Source: Owenia fusiformis | Taxonomy: Eukaryota > Annelida > Polychaeta > Sabellida > Oweniidae | Assembly: GCA_903813345.2 (NCBI GenBank) | Contig: CAIIXF020000002.1 | Span: 14,092,150 to 14,156,149 of the forward strand | DNA: 64,000 nt | Direction of reading: 5' to 3' | Shown: piece after piece, positions 12,139-23,428 of the stretch | Layout: each line of letters opens with the position of its first letter | How positions within the stretch are numbered: position 1 is the first letter of the stretch | Translations under genes and position numbers: made by a program | The notes under the pieces: generated by a model | Database searches by the model: none | Seen by the model: the letters and a program-made list of their open reading frames with translations, nothing else | What the model was told of the DNA's origin: nothing

Positions 12139-12230
12139 ATACCAAATAGTGGCATACTAGGTACCCTAGAAGCCAACTATGGCGTTATTTAGAACAATAC
12201 CACGAGTTTTTAAATGGAGTATATAGGGGT
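12139..12230. repeat. Tandem segmental duplication, copy 2 (right remainder)
   Basis: Matches 4952-5030 of copy 1 (ATACCAAATAGTGGCATACT and onward). This shows the 4.6 kb between 7525 and 12138 was inserted into copy 2. Confidence 0.8.
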
Positions 12231-12467
12231 CATACCTTTTGGCGGATGGATATGGAACCTCATACCTTGAAAAAATCATTCAGCCCGTAAACATTAATTT
12301 CCGGTTTATAGAAAATAGAGCAATTCATAACAAACTGTTTAGAAATTCATCGTTTTTGTCGCAATATAGTAATTAAAATAGAATTTAATAAGTTAAACAT
12401 ATTCATAAATGGCTTAAGCATCTATATATATATTAATTATCCGAGGGAATGTAGAGATATAGGCAGA

Positions 12468-12800
12468 GAAGGTGAGCAAAGAATTTTGGTATTTTAACGG
12501 ATTGGACGAGGAATGTCGCATTGATTAACTGCCCACTTCAGTTGGCTAAACACCACTATGTAGCAATGGATAGTCACACTTTTCACTTGTTTCTAGCGAC
12601 TCCATATGTCTTGAAGAAATGTGGAGAGTTTAAACGTCGATGGACAAAAAATGCACGATTTTTCCCGAAATTTCAAATGTGTGTTGGGATTCATATACCA
12701 GCTTTTTATTATCCTTGGTTATTTTAAAGGTATTTTAAAGGGCTTAGATCGTTCTAATCCAACTGCTAAAAGGTGGCGATACTGGTGCCTGTGGAAATGA
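12468..12800 (+). repeat. Inverted, diverged copy of the 76-codon repeat
   Basis: The reverse complement of roughly 3925-4240, carrying an open frame at 12521-12727 with conservative changes (for example DSLTF to DSHTF and EFQRR to EFKRR). It is older than the tandem duplication and shows that this sequence is an interspersed repeat. Confidence 0.7.
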
Positions 12801-13149
12801 TCGATCGAATTTTGAAATATTTCAAAAAACTGATTTTTTAGATCTACTGGTACTTTGAAAACTCATCGGCGATTTCTGACGAACTGAGAGGGTATAGACA
12901 GATTCATTGTAGCAGGAAACATTCTTTCATTTTTTCAGAAAATATATATGCGGGTTTCGAGTCGTAGTTTTGATGTTTATTTTTCTCTTTATTTAGCCTT
13001 TTTCTTATTCTTGACATTTAGCAGTTTAGTGATAGAGTCTAGCAAAAAATTGGCCCTCAAATGATAACAAATAAGAAAAATAACCTGGGGGTATGTTTCA
13101 GAATAGCTTCTTCGTGAGACTATCGAGTGGAAAGCTGTGTCTGAGCGAG
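12801..13149. other. Unassigned sequence upstream of a broken gene
   Basis: No feature recognised. Composition becomes less AT-rich toward 13090. Confidence 0.4.
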
Positions 13150-13540
13150 ATGGCAAAAGCTGCCCAAGTCAAAAAGGCGAGGAAGCCTGTTGGGAGGGCC
13201 ATGGCCCTAGCTGAGGTGCTGGCATAAGCAAAGAAAACTGGACCTGGTGCGAAGGAAGAGTGGGATTTGCTCCCTCACTTCATGTTACAGTTTGCTGCCT
13301 TCAGAGGCCAGACCTTCAAGTGGCTTGTAAAGAATTCTTTGGGTATGCTGCATACATTGTAGAATCTGTCAACAAAGAGTGTGCAACTCCTGCATCCCTG
13401 AGCCAGAACAAGGCAGCCCTGGTCAAGTACCTTATGGCATTTCTGGAGGGCAAAGAGGCCTTAGAGATGAAGAAGTTAAAGGGTTCCAAGAAAAGACCCC
13501 AGAAGCCGATTAAGTATATAGATCCATTTTCTCATGTACG
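13150..13540 (+). pseudogene. Broken small gene with a G-K/R-G-x-x-F/W-like motif
   Basis: A frame starting at ATG 13150 (MAKAAQVKKARKPVGRAMAL) hits TAA at 13225-13227 but continues in the same frame to a segment reading FMLQFAAFRGQTFKWLVKNS. About one base is then missing near 13338-13342, and the adjacent frame continues with YAAYIVESVNKE and a lysine-rich tail. The F-x5-G-x-T-F-x-W-L...G-Y pattern is reminiscent of the exodeoxyribonuclease X C-terminal/DUF3820-type domain (FGKYKG...GYLRWL). That match is from memory and is an inference. GC content is higher than in the surroundings, which suggests a captured or host-derived gene fragment. Confidence 0.45.
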
Positions 13541-13785
13541 TACATGTAAAACATTTCAGGGAAATCGCAGTAAGAATTTTCTTAATAGCCCGAGCAATAT
13601 TCTTATATGTGCGTTCATGCTAAAAATATTTTGGAGCTGTTAAGAGCTCTAGTCTTATTTCTAGCATTATTCTGAATTGCCCCAGTATTATTTCAAGTTT
13701 GTACACATGCAAACATTTTTTTGATCCACAATATGTAGGATCTCTAACTTTATTTATAGCATGTACGTACGTATAACAAAATTTA

Positions 13786-13905
13786 GAAATCAAACATTCA
13801 AACACTGAAAGATATTCACTGTTACAGTGAATATATTAGTGTTTAAATGTTTGATTGAGGTATAAAAAAAATGTTACAGTCTGTAACAATTTTTTGTTAC
13901 ACCTC
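13786..13905. repeat. Two adjacent short palindromes
   Basis: AATCAAACATT at 13788-13798 pairs with AATGTTTGATT near 13847-13857 around the centre TTCACTGTTACAGTGAA. A second hairpin (TGTTACAG and CTGTAACA) follows at 13873-13890. Probably remnants of a foldback element. Confidence 0.5.
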
Positions 13906-13980
13906 AAATAATATTCCTAGTATGTACAAACATGTTATAAAATTATTTTGATACCTGACGAAGCTAATGTGAACTCTATA

Positions 13981-14919
13981 CAGTGTGTCTCAAAAAAATG
14001 TTACACTTACAAAAAGTTCAATATCCTTCATGATTTTGACTTTTCCCCTAAAATATAATTAGATACCATAAGACCAGTCTTTCTCGAATAAAGTCACACC
14101 ATCAGATTCAAAATCCGTCCAAGATTGACTGCACAGGACAGATTTTATAGACGCATGTGAAATCTGATTTGCGCCAATTTCTCAGTGGCTGGACATATGG
14201 TGATCAATTCTTTTTTGGATGATCCAGTTGTTTCTTTCCTGGATAGAAATACAAGATTTCATTGTCAGTGTTCAATTTTGTTACGTATGATCATATGATG
14301 GCAACAGGATGGTGCAAAGGCCTGTGGCAGATCGTTTGGTAGAAATCTTTGGAAATCAGAAGATAGCATTGAATTACCCAATGGATTGGCCCCCGAGGTT
14401 ATCCCACTTTACACCCTTGAGTTTTTGAAGGGCCTCTGAAAGCGGTTTACAGCATCACAAACTGACCTATACGAACTTCTGCAAAAATAATTGATAGAAT
14501 CAGAGTGATATTACAATTCATGTGTGCATGGGCAAGTGTACCTCAGATTTGCTTTGGAAGGGACAACATGTTTATGTGGATAGACCCAATGATCATATGT
14601 GCGACAAATAGGAAAATTACATAATGACTCAGTTTAAGGTCAAGCTTCTACTCAGAAGAAAGTTAAATATTAAAGAAACTGTTACTCTTTTGTCATTTGG
14701 TCCATCCAATCACTTAGAAGTTGGCGCAAGTCAGATTTTACCATGGGACACTAAAAGCTGTCATGTGGAGCCAATCAATGACAGATTTTGAATTTGATGG
14801 TGTCAAATTATTCGAGAAAGATTTGTCTTTTGGTATCCAAAGTATGTTTTAGGGAAAAATAAAAATTATGAAAGATATTGAACTTTTCGTGAGTGTAACA
14901 TTTTTTTTGAGACACACTG
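13981..14919 (+). mobile_element. Degenerate Tc1/mariner element
   Basis: It starts CAGTGTGTCTCAAAAAAATG and ends in the complement, with about 55 bp of imperfect terminal inverted repeats and TA on both sides (13979-13980, 14920-14921). Interior fragments read QQDGA (near 14301) and WPPR..HFTPL (near 14385), matching the second and third catalytic-Asp regions of mariner-like transposases (QDGA/N and WPPRSPDLTP). The third Asp region is destroyed and there are stops throughout. Confidence 0.85.
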
Positions 14920-15142
14920 TAGTATTACATAAACACAGGGGTTTCACTAGAATTTCTCACAACAGGCTAAATAAAAGAAAATAACAGGAAAAATTTATGG
15001 TATCATAAATTTAACATGGAAAAGTTGAAAAATCCCTGAAAACAACAGGCGATTTTGTGAAAACAACAGGTGAAAATTGCCTCTTGCCTGCTGCTAATGA
15101 AAACCCTGTCAACATATTTTAAAAATCAAATAATATCTTGAG
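14920..15142. other. Unassigned sequence
   Basis: Contains short repeats of AACAGG (14963-15070) but no clear feature. Confidence 0.4.
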
Positions 15143-15938
15143 TCCGATATATACTCCTCAAAAAAAGTTAAGGACCTCATAGGTTTACATGTTAACCCCC
15201 ATATTTGTTTAACGACTGTTTTCTAAGCGGTGAACAAAAGAAATCCCAATAAAGAAAATAAATCTGTATCTTGATTCTATTCACTATAAAGTTCGCAACG
15301 TTTCAATGTTATATCTCCATTACATTGTGTCAAAATTTGATGTCAAAATTGATGAATTTCATGAAATTTAACAAAAATGGCAGATCCCATGTTAAACAAA
15401 TGGGGAATGAATGGGTTGCCATAAGTCATATCAGGAACGATCCATCCATCCGATTGCTCTCAAAATTGAGATTGTAAGAGATAATTAAATTTGCTAAATT
15501 GTCTACTCGACAAAAATATGATTTAATTGTCCAGGCTTTACAAAATTAATGGTTTCAAATTCAATAATTTTTTAATGAACCTCTTATTGAAATAAAGGTG
15601 GTTCAGTGAGGTTGTCAAAATTACTTTAACGCTCCGTATCGCTAATTTTAACAACATAAGCGAGACATTTAGCATGTAAAAAGTATTTTTAATAAATGTT
15701 TTGCTGAATAGATATTCCAAAATCTGAGTTGCCCCTAAGCCACCATTCCCCATTTGTTTAACACGGGATCTGCCATTTTTGTTACATTTCATGAAATTCA
15801 TCAATTTTGACATTAAATTTTGACAGAATGTAATGGAGATATAAAATTGAAACATTGCGGACTTTATAGGGAATAGAGTCAAGATACAGATTTTTTTACT
15901 TTATTGAGATTTCTTTTGTTCCCCGCTTAACTTTTTTT
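15143..15938. mobile_element. Foldback element with about 210-260-bp arms
   Basis: The arm 15155-15425 recurs inverted at 15728-15938. The mirrored landmarks are AAAAAAAGTTAAG at the edges and CCCATTTGTTTAAC with TGCCATTTTTGTTA inside. The loop (about 300 bp) is unrelated. No transposase. It abuts the satellite array. Confidence 0.75.
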
Positions 15939-16445
15939 TGGCCTAACTTTCCTCTCCTTTCGCGAAAAATCGCCTGTGATTTTTCAAAAGTTTACCTTTC
16001 CAATGAAATTCATCCAGACATCCCCCATATATGGTTCATATATCACTTGAAAGAGCAGAGTTAGTAGAATTCCAAATGTTATTCACAGAACTGATAGCTT
16101 TCCTTCTCTAATTGTCATAGTCCACTGAAAGCATGGTATTGGCCTAACTTTCTCCCCCCCCCTTTCGTGATAAATCGCCTATTGTTTTTCAAAAGTTTAC
16201 TTTTCAAAAGAAATTCACCCAGACAACTACCTTTATGGTTCATATACCAGTGGAAAGAGCAGAATGAGTAGAATTCCAAAAATTATTCACAGAACTGATA
16301 GCTTTCTTTCTTTAATTGTCATAGTCCACTGAAATCATAATATTGGCATATCTTTTCCCTCCTTTTGCGATAAATTGCCTATGATTTTTCAAAAGTTTAC
16401 ATTTTTTCCGAAATATTGATCTAGACATCCCCCATATATGGTTCA
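15939..16445 (+). repeat. Roughly 200-bp satellite, left part
   Basis: About 2.5 units, with GGCCTAACTTT landmarks at 15940 and 16141 and a degenerate one near 16345. Shared blocks are CGATAAATCGCCTATGATTT, CATATATGGTTCATATATCA, GGAAAGAGCAGAATTAGTAG and AATTGTCATAGTCCACTGAA. Interrupted at TA 16446-16447 by a mariner and resumed at 25783. Confidence 0.85.
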
Positions 16446-16889
16446 TACGAGGGGTGATTCAAAAGTAATGGACAAAATTTTATAGGCATACTAAATTTCA
16501 CCCAATCAGTCTAATTTTTTCACAGTGAATAGATCAATCAATTCTCTACTTTGTGTCGAATTCTCATTTAAATGCATTTGAAATTGTTTCAGCTATGCGT
16601 AACCATGGTAACAAGGGTAAGCATGGGTGGAATTGGTTTTTTAATGATAATTGAATGTTTTTGTCATTTTTGCTTGATTTCGTTTTAATGACTCAATTAC
16701 CACACATGATATGTCTAACAAGCATGGTAATGCAATTATCAAGCAAGACTCACATGCCCATGTGTTTGCTGTTGAGTTCTAAATTCAGCAACCAATTGTG
16801 CTATGACATCACAATGATATTTCTAAGAATGATGAGTCACAGTGAGTCAGAAAGTAGATCAGACTCTTAGACTCACACACATCCAAGAA

Positions 16890-17069
16890 ATGTCTACTTT
16901 ACAACAAATCAAAGTTAAGCAAAGGATTGTTATTGAATATTTGGTAGCTACTGGAGAGACAAGGCAGGCAGTTGTCAAGAAAATAAAAGAGACACATGGA
17001 GACAAGGCCTTGTCAAGGCAAGCCATTGAGCGATGGTACAAACACTTAGTGAAGGGGATACGAGAGTCT
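16890..17069 (+). pseudogene. Mariner transposase, N-terminal part
   Basis: Sixty codons (start MSTLQQIKVKQRIVIEYLVA) ending in HLVKGIRES, matching the first helix-turn-helix of mariner transposases (QR..I.FL...G.S...I...L....GD..LSR..V..W...F..GRES). It is cut after GAGTCT by the nested element. About 90-95 residues that normally lie between GRES and LTEEQ are missing, so the insertion was accompanied by a deletion. An upstream in-frame ATG at 16842 is less likely to be the start. Confidence 0.85.
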
Positions 17070-17072
17070 TAG

Positions 17073-18265
17073 ACCTTTAAAGCGGCGTGTAAAGCGGCAC
17101 CAAAGAGTAACAAAGTTTGATTAAAGCGTCGGGGTCGTAATAGGTAGTAGAAAAGCTTGGAGTTAAGCGGGATATTCGGCAAGAGCACTAACAATTTAAA
17201 CTGTTCAAGCTACGTTCGCACCAACGGCGCTTTGATGGCGCTTTAAAGCGGCTTGTAAAGCGGCACCAAAGCGTAACAAAGCTTGATTAAAGCGTCGGGG
17301 TCGTAATAGGTCGTGGAAAAGGTCGGAGTAAAGCGGGATAATCGGCAAGAGCGCCAAAAAATGTTAAACTGTTTAAAAATTTTGGGCGCTCTGTTACAAA
17401 TTGATTAAAGCGCCGAGAGCGTATCAAAGCTTAACAAACAGTAACAAAGCTCAACAAAGCTTGACCCAAAGCGTAGGAAAGCTTAACAGAGCTTGGTTCA
17501 AAGCTGGGACCCTAGTCTCTTCACGGTCTATTACCACTTGACACGTTTTGTTAAGATGTCTCAAGATTTGCTACGATCTGGATCTGACACGAGGTCAGAC
17601 GCTTTCATCAATATCTGACAATCTTTGTTACACTTTCATGAAGGATTCTCAAGCTTTCCAACGTATTGAGACGCTTTAATCAAGGATTGAAACGTTTTGC
17701 TAGGCTTTGTTACGCTTAACAAGTTTTCACACGCTATATCACGCCGTGCGACAAACATCATGTCTTCTTCAGATAGGTCATGCTCTGGTCCATCTGGAAT
17801 TTCTGGATCTTGTTGTTCTGCGATCGTGTTCTCGAGTCAAAGATGCAATGGTTTTATGGATCTACTGCATCTTTATATAGTCATTGGATCAAAAGCGGCA
17901 TGAAATCGTCGATCTCGACATTTTCCAATGCTTGACAGAGCTTAACAGAGCGTAACAATGCACAACAGAGCTTGGCAATCGTATCAGAGCCTGATTTAAA
18001 GCGTCATAATCGCCTCAAAGCGCAATAATGCTTATCAAAGCGTGATTTCAAGCGTAACAAAGCCTGGTCAAAGCGGGATCAAAGCGTGAGGAACCTATCA
18101 GAGCTTTGTTAAGCTTTCCTACGCTTTGGATCAAGCTTTTCTGAGCTTTGTTATGGTTTGTTAAGCTTTGATACGCTCTCGGCGCTTTAATCAATTCGTA
18201 ACAGAGCGCCCAAAATTTTTGAACAGTTTAGAATTTGTTGGCGCTCTTGCCGAATATCCCGCTTA
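17073..18265. mobile_element. CAAAGC-rich non-autonomous Harbinger-type element A, left part
   Basis: Dense repeats of CAAAGCG/CGCTTTG and TAACAAAG. A terminal-like segment CGCACCAACGGCGCTTTGAT at about 17218 begins a second copy of the end module, so the outermost left end appears truncated. The element continues at 24405-24591, where the right end ...CCGTTAGTGTGAACGTA is intact. A region at 17740-17900 (minus strand) resembles the promoter and short ORF found in element B but has ATC in place of ATG (17822-17824). Confidence 0.7.
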
Positions 18266-19209
18266 AAACCCCCTCACATATGAACGAAAGCCCCTTTACG
18301 TCAACTTGCGTATAGTGGCGAATAGGAAATTAGTCAAATTCGTTCTCATTAGTACGAGTTCGTGACAGTACGTCGCAGTGTTCGTATAGATGCGTTTGTC
18401 AGCGTTTACCTCGGTTGAAATTAGTCTTTTTCGTCGGAAAATTTTGAACATGTTCAAAAAATTGCAGCGAATAAAAGTTTCGTGTGTCATTCGTTGAAAT
18501 TCGTTTCAATGCGTTAACGATCGGTTAACCTTCGCATTGGCTTCGTCAAGTGACGTTACAGGTCGCTGGGGATAAGGTCGTATCCCCATAATTTGCATAT
18601 CAAGCGACTGACGACGATCCCATTAAGGTACGTTCACACCAACGCCGAATGCCACGCTTTAAATCGGCGAGCAAAGCGCCGTCATTTTTGTCATTTTTCT
18701 TCATACCAACGGCGCTTTGATGGCGCTTTAAAGCGGCTTGTAAAGCGGCACCAAAGCGTAACAAAGTTTGATTAAAGCGTCGGGGTCGTAATAGGTCGTA
18801 GAAAAGCTATGAGTAAAACGGGATATTCGGCAAGAGCGCCAAAAAATTTTAAACTCTTAAAAAAATTTGGGCGCTCTGTTACGAATCGATTAAGCGCCGA
18901 GAGCGTATCAAAGCTTAACAAACCGTAACAAAGCTCAGAAAAACTTGATCCAAAGCGTAGGAAAGCTTAACATAGCTCTAAAAGGTTCCTCACGCTTTGA
19001 TCCCGCTTTGATCAGGCTTTGTTACGCTTGAAATCACGCTTTGAAAAGCTTTGATAAGCATTATTACGCTTTGATGCGATTATGACGCTTTAAATCAGGC
19101 TCTGATACGATTGCAAAACTCTGTTGTGCATTGTTACGCTCTGTTAAGCTCTGTCACGCATTGGAAAATGTCGAGATCGCCGATTCCATGCCACTTTTGA
19201 TCCAATGAC

Positions 19210-19218
19210 TATATAAAG
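19210..19218 (+). promoter_or_regulatory. TATA-box-like site in element B
   Basis: TATATAAAG lies 46 bp before ATG 19265 and is retained in the inverted copy of element A (about 17871-17879, minus strand). The position suits a pol II core promoter; use is inferred. Confidence 0.4.
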
Positions 19219-19264
19219 ATGCAGTAGATCCATAAAACCATTGCATCTTTGACTCGAGAACACG

Positions 19265-19378
19265 ATGGCAGAACAACGAGATCCAGAAATTCCAGATGGA
19301 CCAGAGGATGACCTATCTGAAGAAGACATGACGTTTGTCGCACGGCGTGATATAGCGTGTGAAAACTTTCAAGCGTAA
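19265..19378 (+). CDS. 37-codon acidic ORF inside element B
   Basis: Reads MAEQRDPEIPDGPEDDLSEE and continues to FQA-stop. It is acidic and not recognised. The same frame is nearly conserved on the minus strand of element A (17725-17824) but without ATG. This looks like the 5' end of a gene of the parent autonomous element, retained with its promoter after the rest was deleted. Harbinger elements usually carry a second Myb-like gene, but this peptide is too short to assign. Confidence 0.35.
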   Translation: MAEQRDPEIPDGPEDDLSEEDMTFVARRDIACENFQA

Positions 19379-20164
19379 CAAAGCCTAGCAAAGCGTTTCA
19401 ATCCTTGATTAAAGCGTCTCAATTCGTTGGAAAGCTTGAGAGTCCCTCAGGAAAGTGTAACAAAGAGTGTCAGATATTGATGAAAGCGTCTGACCTCGTG
19501 TCAGATCTTCATGCCAGATCGTAGCAAATCTTGAGACATCTTAACGAAGCGTGTCAAGTGGTAACAGACCGTGAATAGACTGGGGTCCCCGCTTTGAACC
19601 AAGCTGTGTAAAGCTTTCCTACGCTTTGAGTCAAGCTTTGTTGAGCTTTGTTACGGTTTGTTAAGCTTCTCGGCGCTTCAATCAATTCGTAACAGAGGGC
19701 CCAAAATTTTTAAACAGTTTAACATTTTTTGGCGCTCTTGCCGAATATCCCGCTTTACTCCGAACTTTTCTACGACCTATTACGATCCCGACGCTTTAAT
19801 CAAGCTTTGTTACGCTTTGGTGCCGCTTTACAATCCGCTTTAAAGCGCCATCAAAGCGCCGTTGGTGCGAACGCTTAAACAGTTTAATTTTTTTAGCGCT
19901 CTTGCCGAATATCCCGCTTTACTCCCGAGCTTTTCTACGACCTATTACGACCCCGACGCTTTAATTAAGCTTTGTTACGCTTTGGTGCCGCTTTACAAGC
20001 CGTTTTAAAGCGCCGTCAAAGCGCCGTTGGTGTGAACGTACCATAATGAACCATTACGAACCATTGCGGCAGTTGTACGCAGTGGAACGAATACTTACGA
20101 ATTGGATCTACGTTAAGCTGAATAATTGAGAGAATACCAAATTAAATCAAATAATTCTTTTGTC

Positions 20165-21381
20165 ATGGAAGACACAGATCGACTGAGGCTGCAGTATGTG
20201 GCTGCTATGGCCCAGCAAGAAGTTTTAACGCAGCAACTTAACATTCATGAGTTCATCAGAGGCCGTTTTAGGCGGAGAAGGGGAGCCAGAGGACGTGGCA
20301 TCTGGAGGAGACAATGGTTGAATCCAAAGACACGGCGCCAATTCGGCATATATGATCAGCTCATGGTGGAGCTGAGAAGAGAGGACCCCAGAACATTCAA
20401 AAAGTTCCTCTGTATGCCAACAGAAATGTATGACGAAATCTTTGAGAGGGTCCGTCCTCGGCTATGGAAACAACATAGCTGGTACAGAGAGCCTTTAGGT
20501 CCAGGCCTCAAACTAGCTGCCACTATTCGCCACCTGGTTTCTGGTGCCAAGTACTCTGACATGCAGTACTCCTGGCGGGTTGCTGAGAATACCCTCTCTG
20601 TAGTGGTAAGAGAAGTCTGTCAAGCTATATGTGACGAATATGTTGATGAGGTCATGACAGCCGACACGACACCGTTGATATGCCTTTTTTCTTGGTAGGG
20701 GATGACGCATTCAGCCTCAGTGATCACATGCAGAAGCCCTATGGACATAGAACCCTCACTAGAGAGGAAAGAATTCTAAACTACCGGTTATCGAGGGCAA
20801 GGAGGGTTTCAGAAAACGCCTGGAATTTTGGCCAACCGATTCCAGGTACATTGTAATTTATAATATTTGTCGGCGAAACAAACAGTTAAACTCCAAAGTT
20901 CCTGGGACTATCTAGATACGTTTATTCGACTTCGAGTAAATGAGACTTCATTCGAACTTCCGCTAATTGAGACATGAAAATAGTATGTTTTGTTTGATAA
21001 ATAATTTGAAAGATGCGCATAAATTGGAACAAACTGAGTTCCACATTCGACCTATAACAGTTTAACTATTAATCCGTATTTTCAAATTAATTCAATTTAA
21101 CGCATAAACCATTTCAGGTACTCCTCTCAACGATGAACCATAAGCCATCCACAGCGAGGCTGATAGTCAAGACATGCTGCATTCTCCACAACTTGATGAG
21201 AATGAGGTACCCTACAATGCAAAATGCACTGATTGACCAAGAGGACAGAAGAGGCGACATGGTTCCTGGGGAATGGAGGAGAGATCGCAACTTGAGAGAT
21301 GTCAGGGCTGTCAATATCAGAGGCCACAACACAGCAAACAAAAAGGGGAAGATTGTGAGCAATACTCTGAAGGCTTCCTAG
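20165..21381 (+). pseudogene. HARBI1-like Harbinger transposase, internally deleted
   Basis: ATG 20165 opens a frame with an arginine-rich N-terminus (RGRFRRRRGARGRGIWRRQW), then IRHLVSGAKYSDMQYSWRV and VVREVCQAI, matching the DNA-binding region of HARBI1/PIF proteins. Near 20665 the sequence jumps to PFFLVGDDAFSL and NYRLSRARR-x2-EN, the third catalytic region. The central segment with the first two acidic residues is missing and the frame changes. A small frameshift follows near 20820. A likely intron (20846-21117, GT...TTTCAG) leads to LLSTMNHKPS and CCILHNLMR, ending TAG 21379-21381. Activity is impossible without the first two catalytic acids. Confidence 0.85.
20846..21117 (+). other. 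Likely intron of the Harbinger transposase
   Basis: 272 bp beginning GTACATTG and ending ATTTCAG. It separates ...NRF-Q-like codons from VLLSTMN, a position where HARBI1 proteins are continuous. Confidence 0.65.
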
Positions 21382-22418
21382 TCAACTCGTACCCAAGACA
21401 ACTCGTACCCAAGACAACTTGTACCCAAGACAACTCGTACCCAAGTCAACTGGTACCCAAGACAACTCGTACCCACGTTTATTTTCTGTATTATGGGTGC
21501 ATATAAGAAAACGAATTGAGTCTGTGTCAAAATGTTTAATGTTATAATGTGCCTCAATATTTTTTCTGAATTTAGAAGACATTTTTTCTCAATGGATTAA
21601 GCAAAGCATTTTGTTTTAACTTGGATTACCTTTGAAGTGCTTTGAAAGGCTTGTTCACAACTTTTTTTGTAATACATATATATAAATGAATATAATTACA
21701 ACAGTAACTTTTCAACAAATGAATCAGACAATTAATTTAGCTTAGTGCATTCAGAGAAAATTAATAAGGGAACTTTAATCTGTTAATTTCTTTTCCATTT
21801 TGAACTTGAATTGGATTATATTTGAACACATGCATGCAAAGTGTATTATATCATGTATGAATAAGTATCAAAATAATATTTGATATTCATATTATTTAGA
21901 ATATTTTTTATTGCTTAATTTTATGAAGGTGACTTCTTAGAATTATCATTCTTTAATCTGATAGTATGAAATCCTAAATAGATTATCTGTTTAATAAGAA
22001 ATAGGCGCAAGTTTTGAAAATCTTTATATTTTTCATAATACCATATTTCAAGATGAATTAGATCTGATACTTGTTCCAAACACTCATTAACATTCAAAAA
22101 TACCACTAATATTGTGAACAATGATTATGAATATGTGGAATAAACATAAATCTCTTCCCTCAAACATCTGAATCTGTGACCAATATATTTGGTCACAAAT
22201 TTCAATCGATTTCTTCCAAAAACTCTTCTACATACGTCAAACTATTCTGAACTGTATGTAACCATTATAATATGTATATCTATACCCATCCAGCCCAACA
22301 CTTGGTTCAAAACAAAACATATACTTGGGTACAAGTTGTCTTGGGTACGAGTTGTCTTGGGTACGAGTTGTCTTGGGTACGACTTGACTTGGGTACGAGT
22401 TGTCTTGGGTACGAGTTG
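21382..22418. mobile_element. Element with TIRs made of 16-bp tandem repeats
   Basis: The left end has six near-identical 16-bp units of CAACTCGTACCCAAGA (21382-21475). The right end has the same units inverted (TCTTGGGTACGAGTTG, 22323-22418). The AT-rich interior (about 850 bp) has no gene. It lies right after the transposase stop codon. No clear target duplication. Confidence 0.75.
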
Positions 22419-22977
22419 ACCAGTTACCCTCTGAAGCACTGGGTCAACTCTCCAGCAGGAAGTGTACCATGGCAAGACAGGATCGTGCCAAATTAAAGGT
22501 TGGACTTTGAGAAATAATCGAAAGCACTGTGTCAACTTGCCTGACATAAATTGTAAAAACTAGTTTAAACGTATTTTTGTTTTACGAATCTAATAATAAG
22601 AAATGTATTGATATAATGTCAAAGGGAAAATACCAAACATGATCAGAAAACACAAGAGAAACAAAATCTTTAAGCGAATATTGTCATTAAAAACAAACCC
22701 CAACTATTCCAAATGAAATTCAAGCGTCAAAAGAAACAGTGTCCAACACCCCTCCCCTTCCATTCTAATATCAAATATTACGACCCAAAACCATAAAACA
22801 TAGGGATATGTCATTCAAACTGAAGTAATTACAATAATTGCTTGGCATGGTAACCAATTGTACGTGTTAATAACATTCCCAATGGATGATCACTGTATGA
22901 ATTTCAAATCTGTGTTGACTACGACCTCTTAATTAAGGTAGACTATGTTAGAAATGTCAGAAGAGCCATATTAAACA

Positions 22978-23428
22978 CAGGGTGACACCAAAAAATGCCA
23001 CCCACTTATTTCAGAATGACTTTCTTTTATGTGTAGATAGAGTGTTCAATGGAAGAAAGATTGGTGTGCTTGCATTGCATCAATAACTAAGAATAAAGAG
23101 ATATCACATTTTCCGCGGAGGCATGCTCTGACACAAAATCGTTCGAAAATGTAATTTAGAAATCTTTCTTTTTTTAAATTTACTTAAAAAGTGAGTCAAA
23201 TATAGCACAAATTATGAAGGAAAATGGGTAGATATGACATTTTGATAAAATATGTGAAAGCAATACAGAAATGACACAAATAATGGCTAAGAAAGAAATC
23301 TCAATTTCAGAAAATTGTATTTGATGCAAGTCAAGTACATCAATCTTTGATAAAAAATTACGAAGATTCCGTCGTTATTGACAAAGTTATTCCAGAATAA
23401 GTGGGTGGCATTTTTTTGTGTCACCCTG
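22978..23428. mobile_element. Mariner-type MITE, 451 bp
   Basis: Ends CAGGGTGACACCAAAAAATG and the complement of CAGGGTGACACAAAAAAATG, with inverted similarity for about 45 bp. TA follows on the right (23429-23430); the left has CA, probably a mutated TA. Non-coding. Confidence 0.8.

Larger units (their letters stand above)
18627..20042. mobile_element. CAAAGC-rich non-autonomous Harbinger-type element B
   Basis: Begins GGTACGTTCACACCAACGCC and ends GGCGCCGTTGGTGTGAACGTACC-like sequence; each end contains two tandem end modules. TAA lies directly to the left, and TAA one base to the right. It is full of CAAAGCG/CGCTTTG and TAACAAAG repeats arranged in two opposing halves. The centre holds a TATA-like box (19210-19218) and a 37-codon ORF. 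Closely related to element A, into which its host Harbinger jumped. Confidence 0.8.

Noticed and set aside
16655-16870. Open frame upstream of the mariner transposase
   Set aside because: Overlaps the mariner 5' untranslated region, out of frame with the transposase and without motifs.
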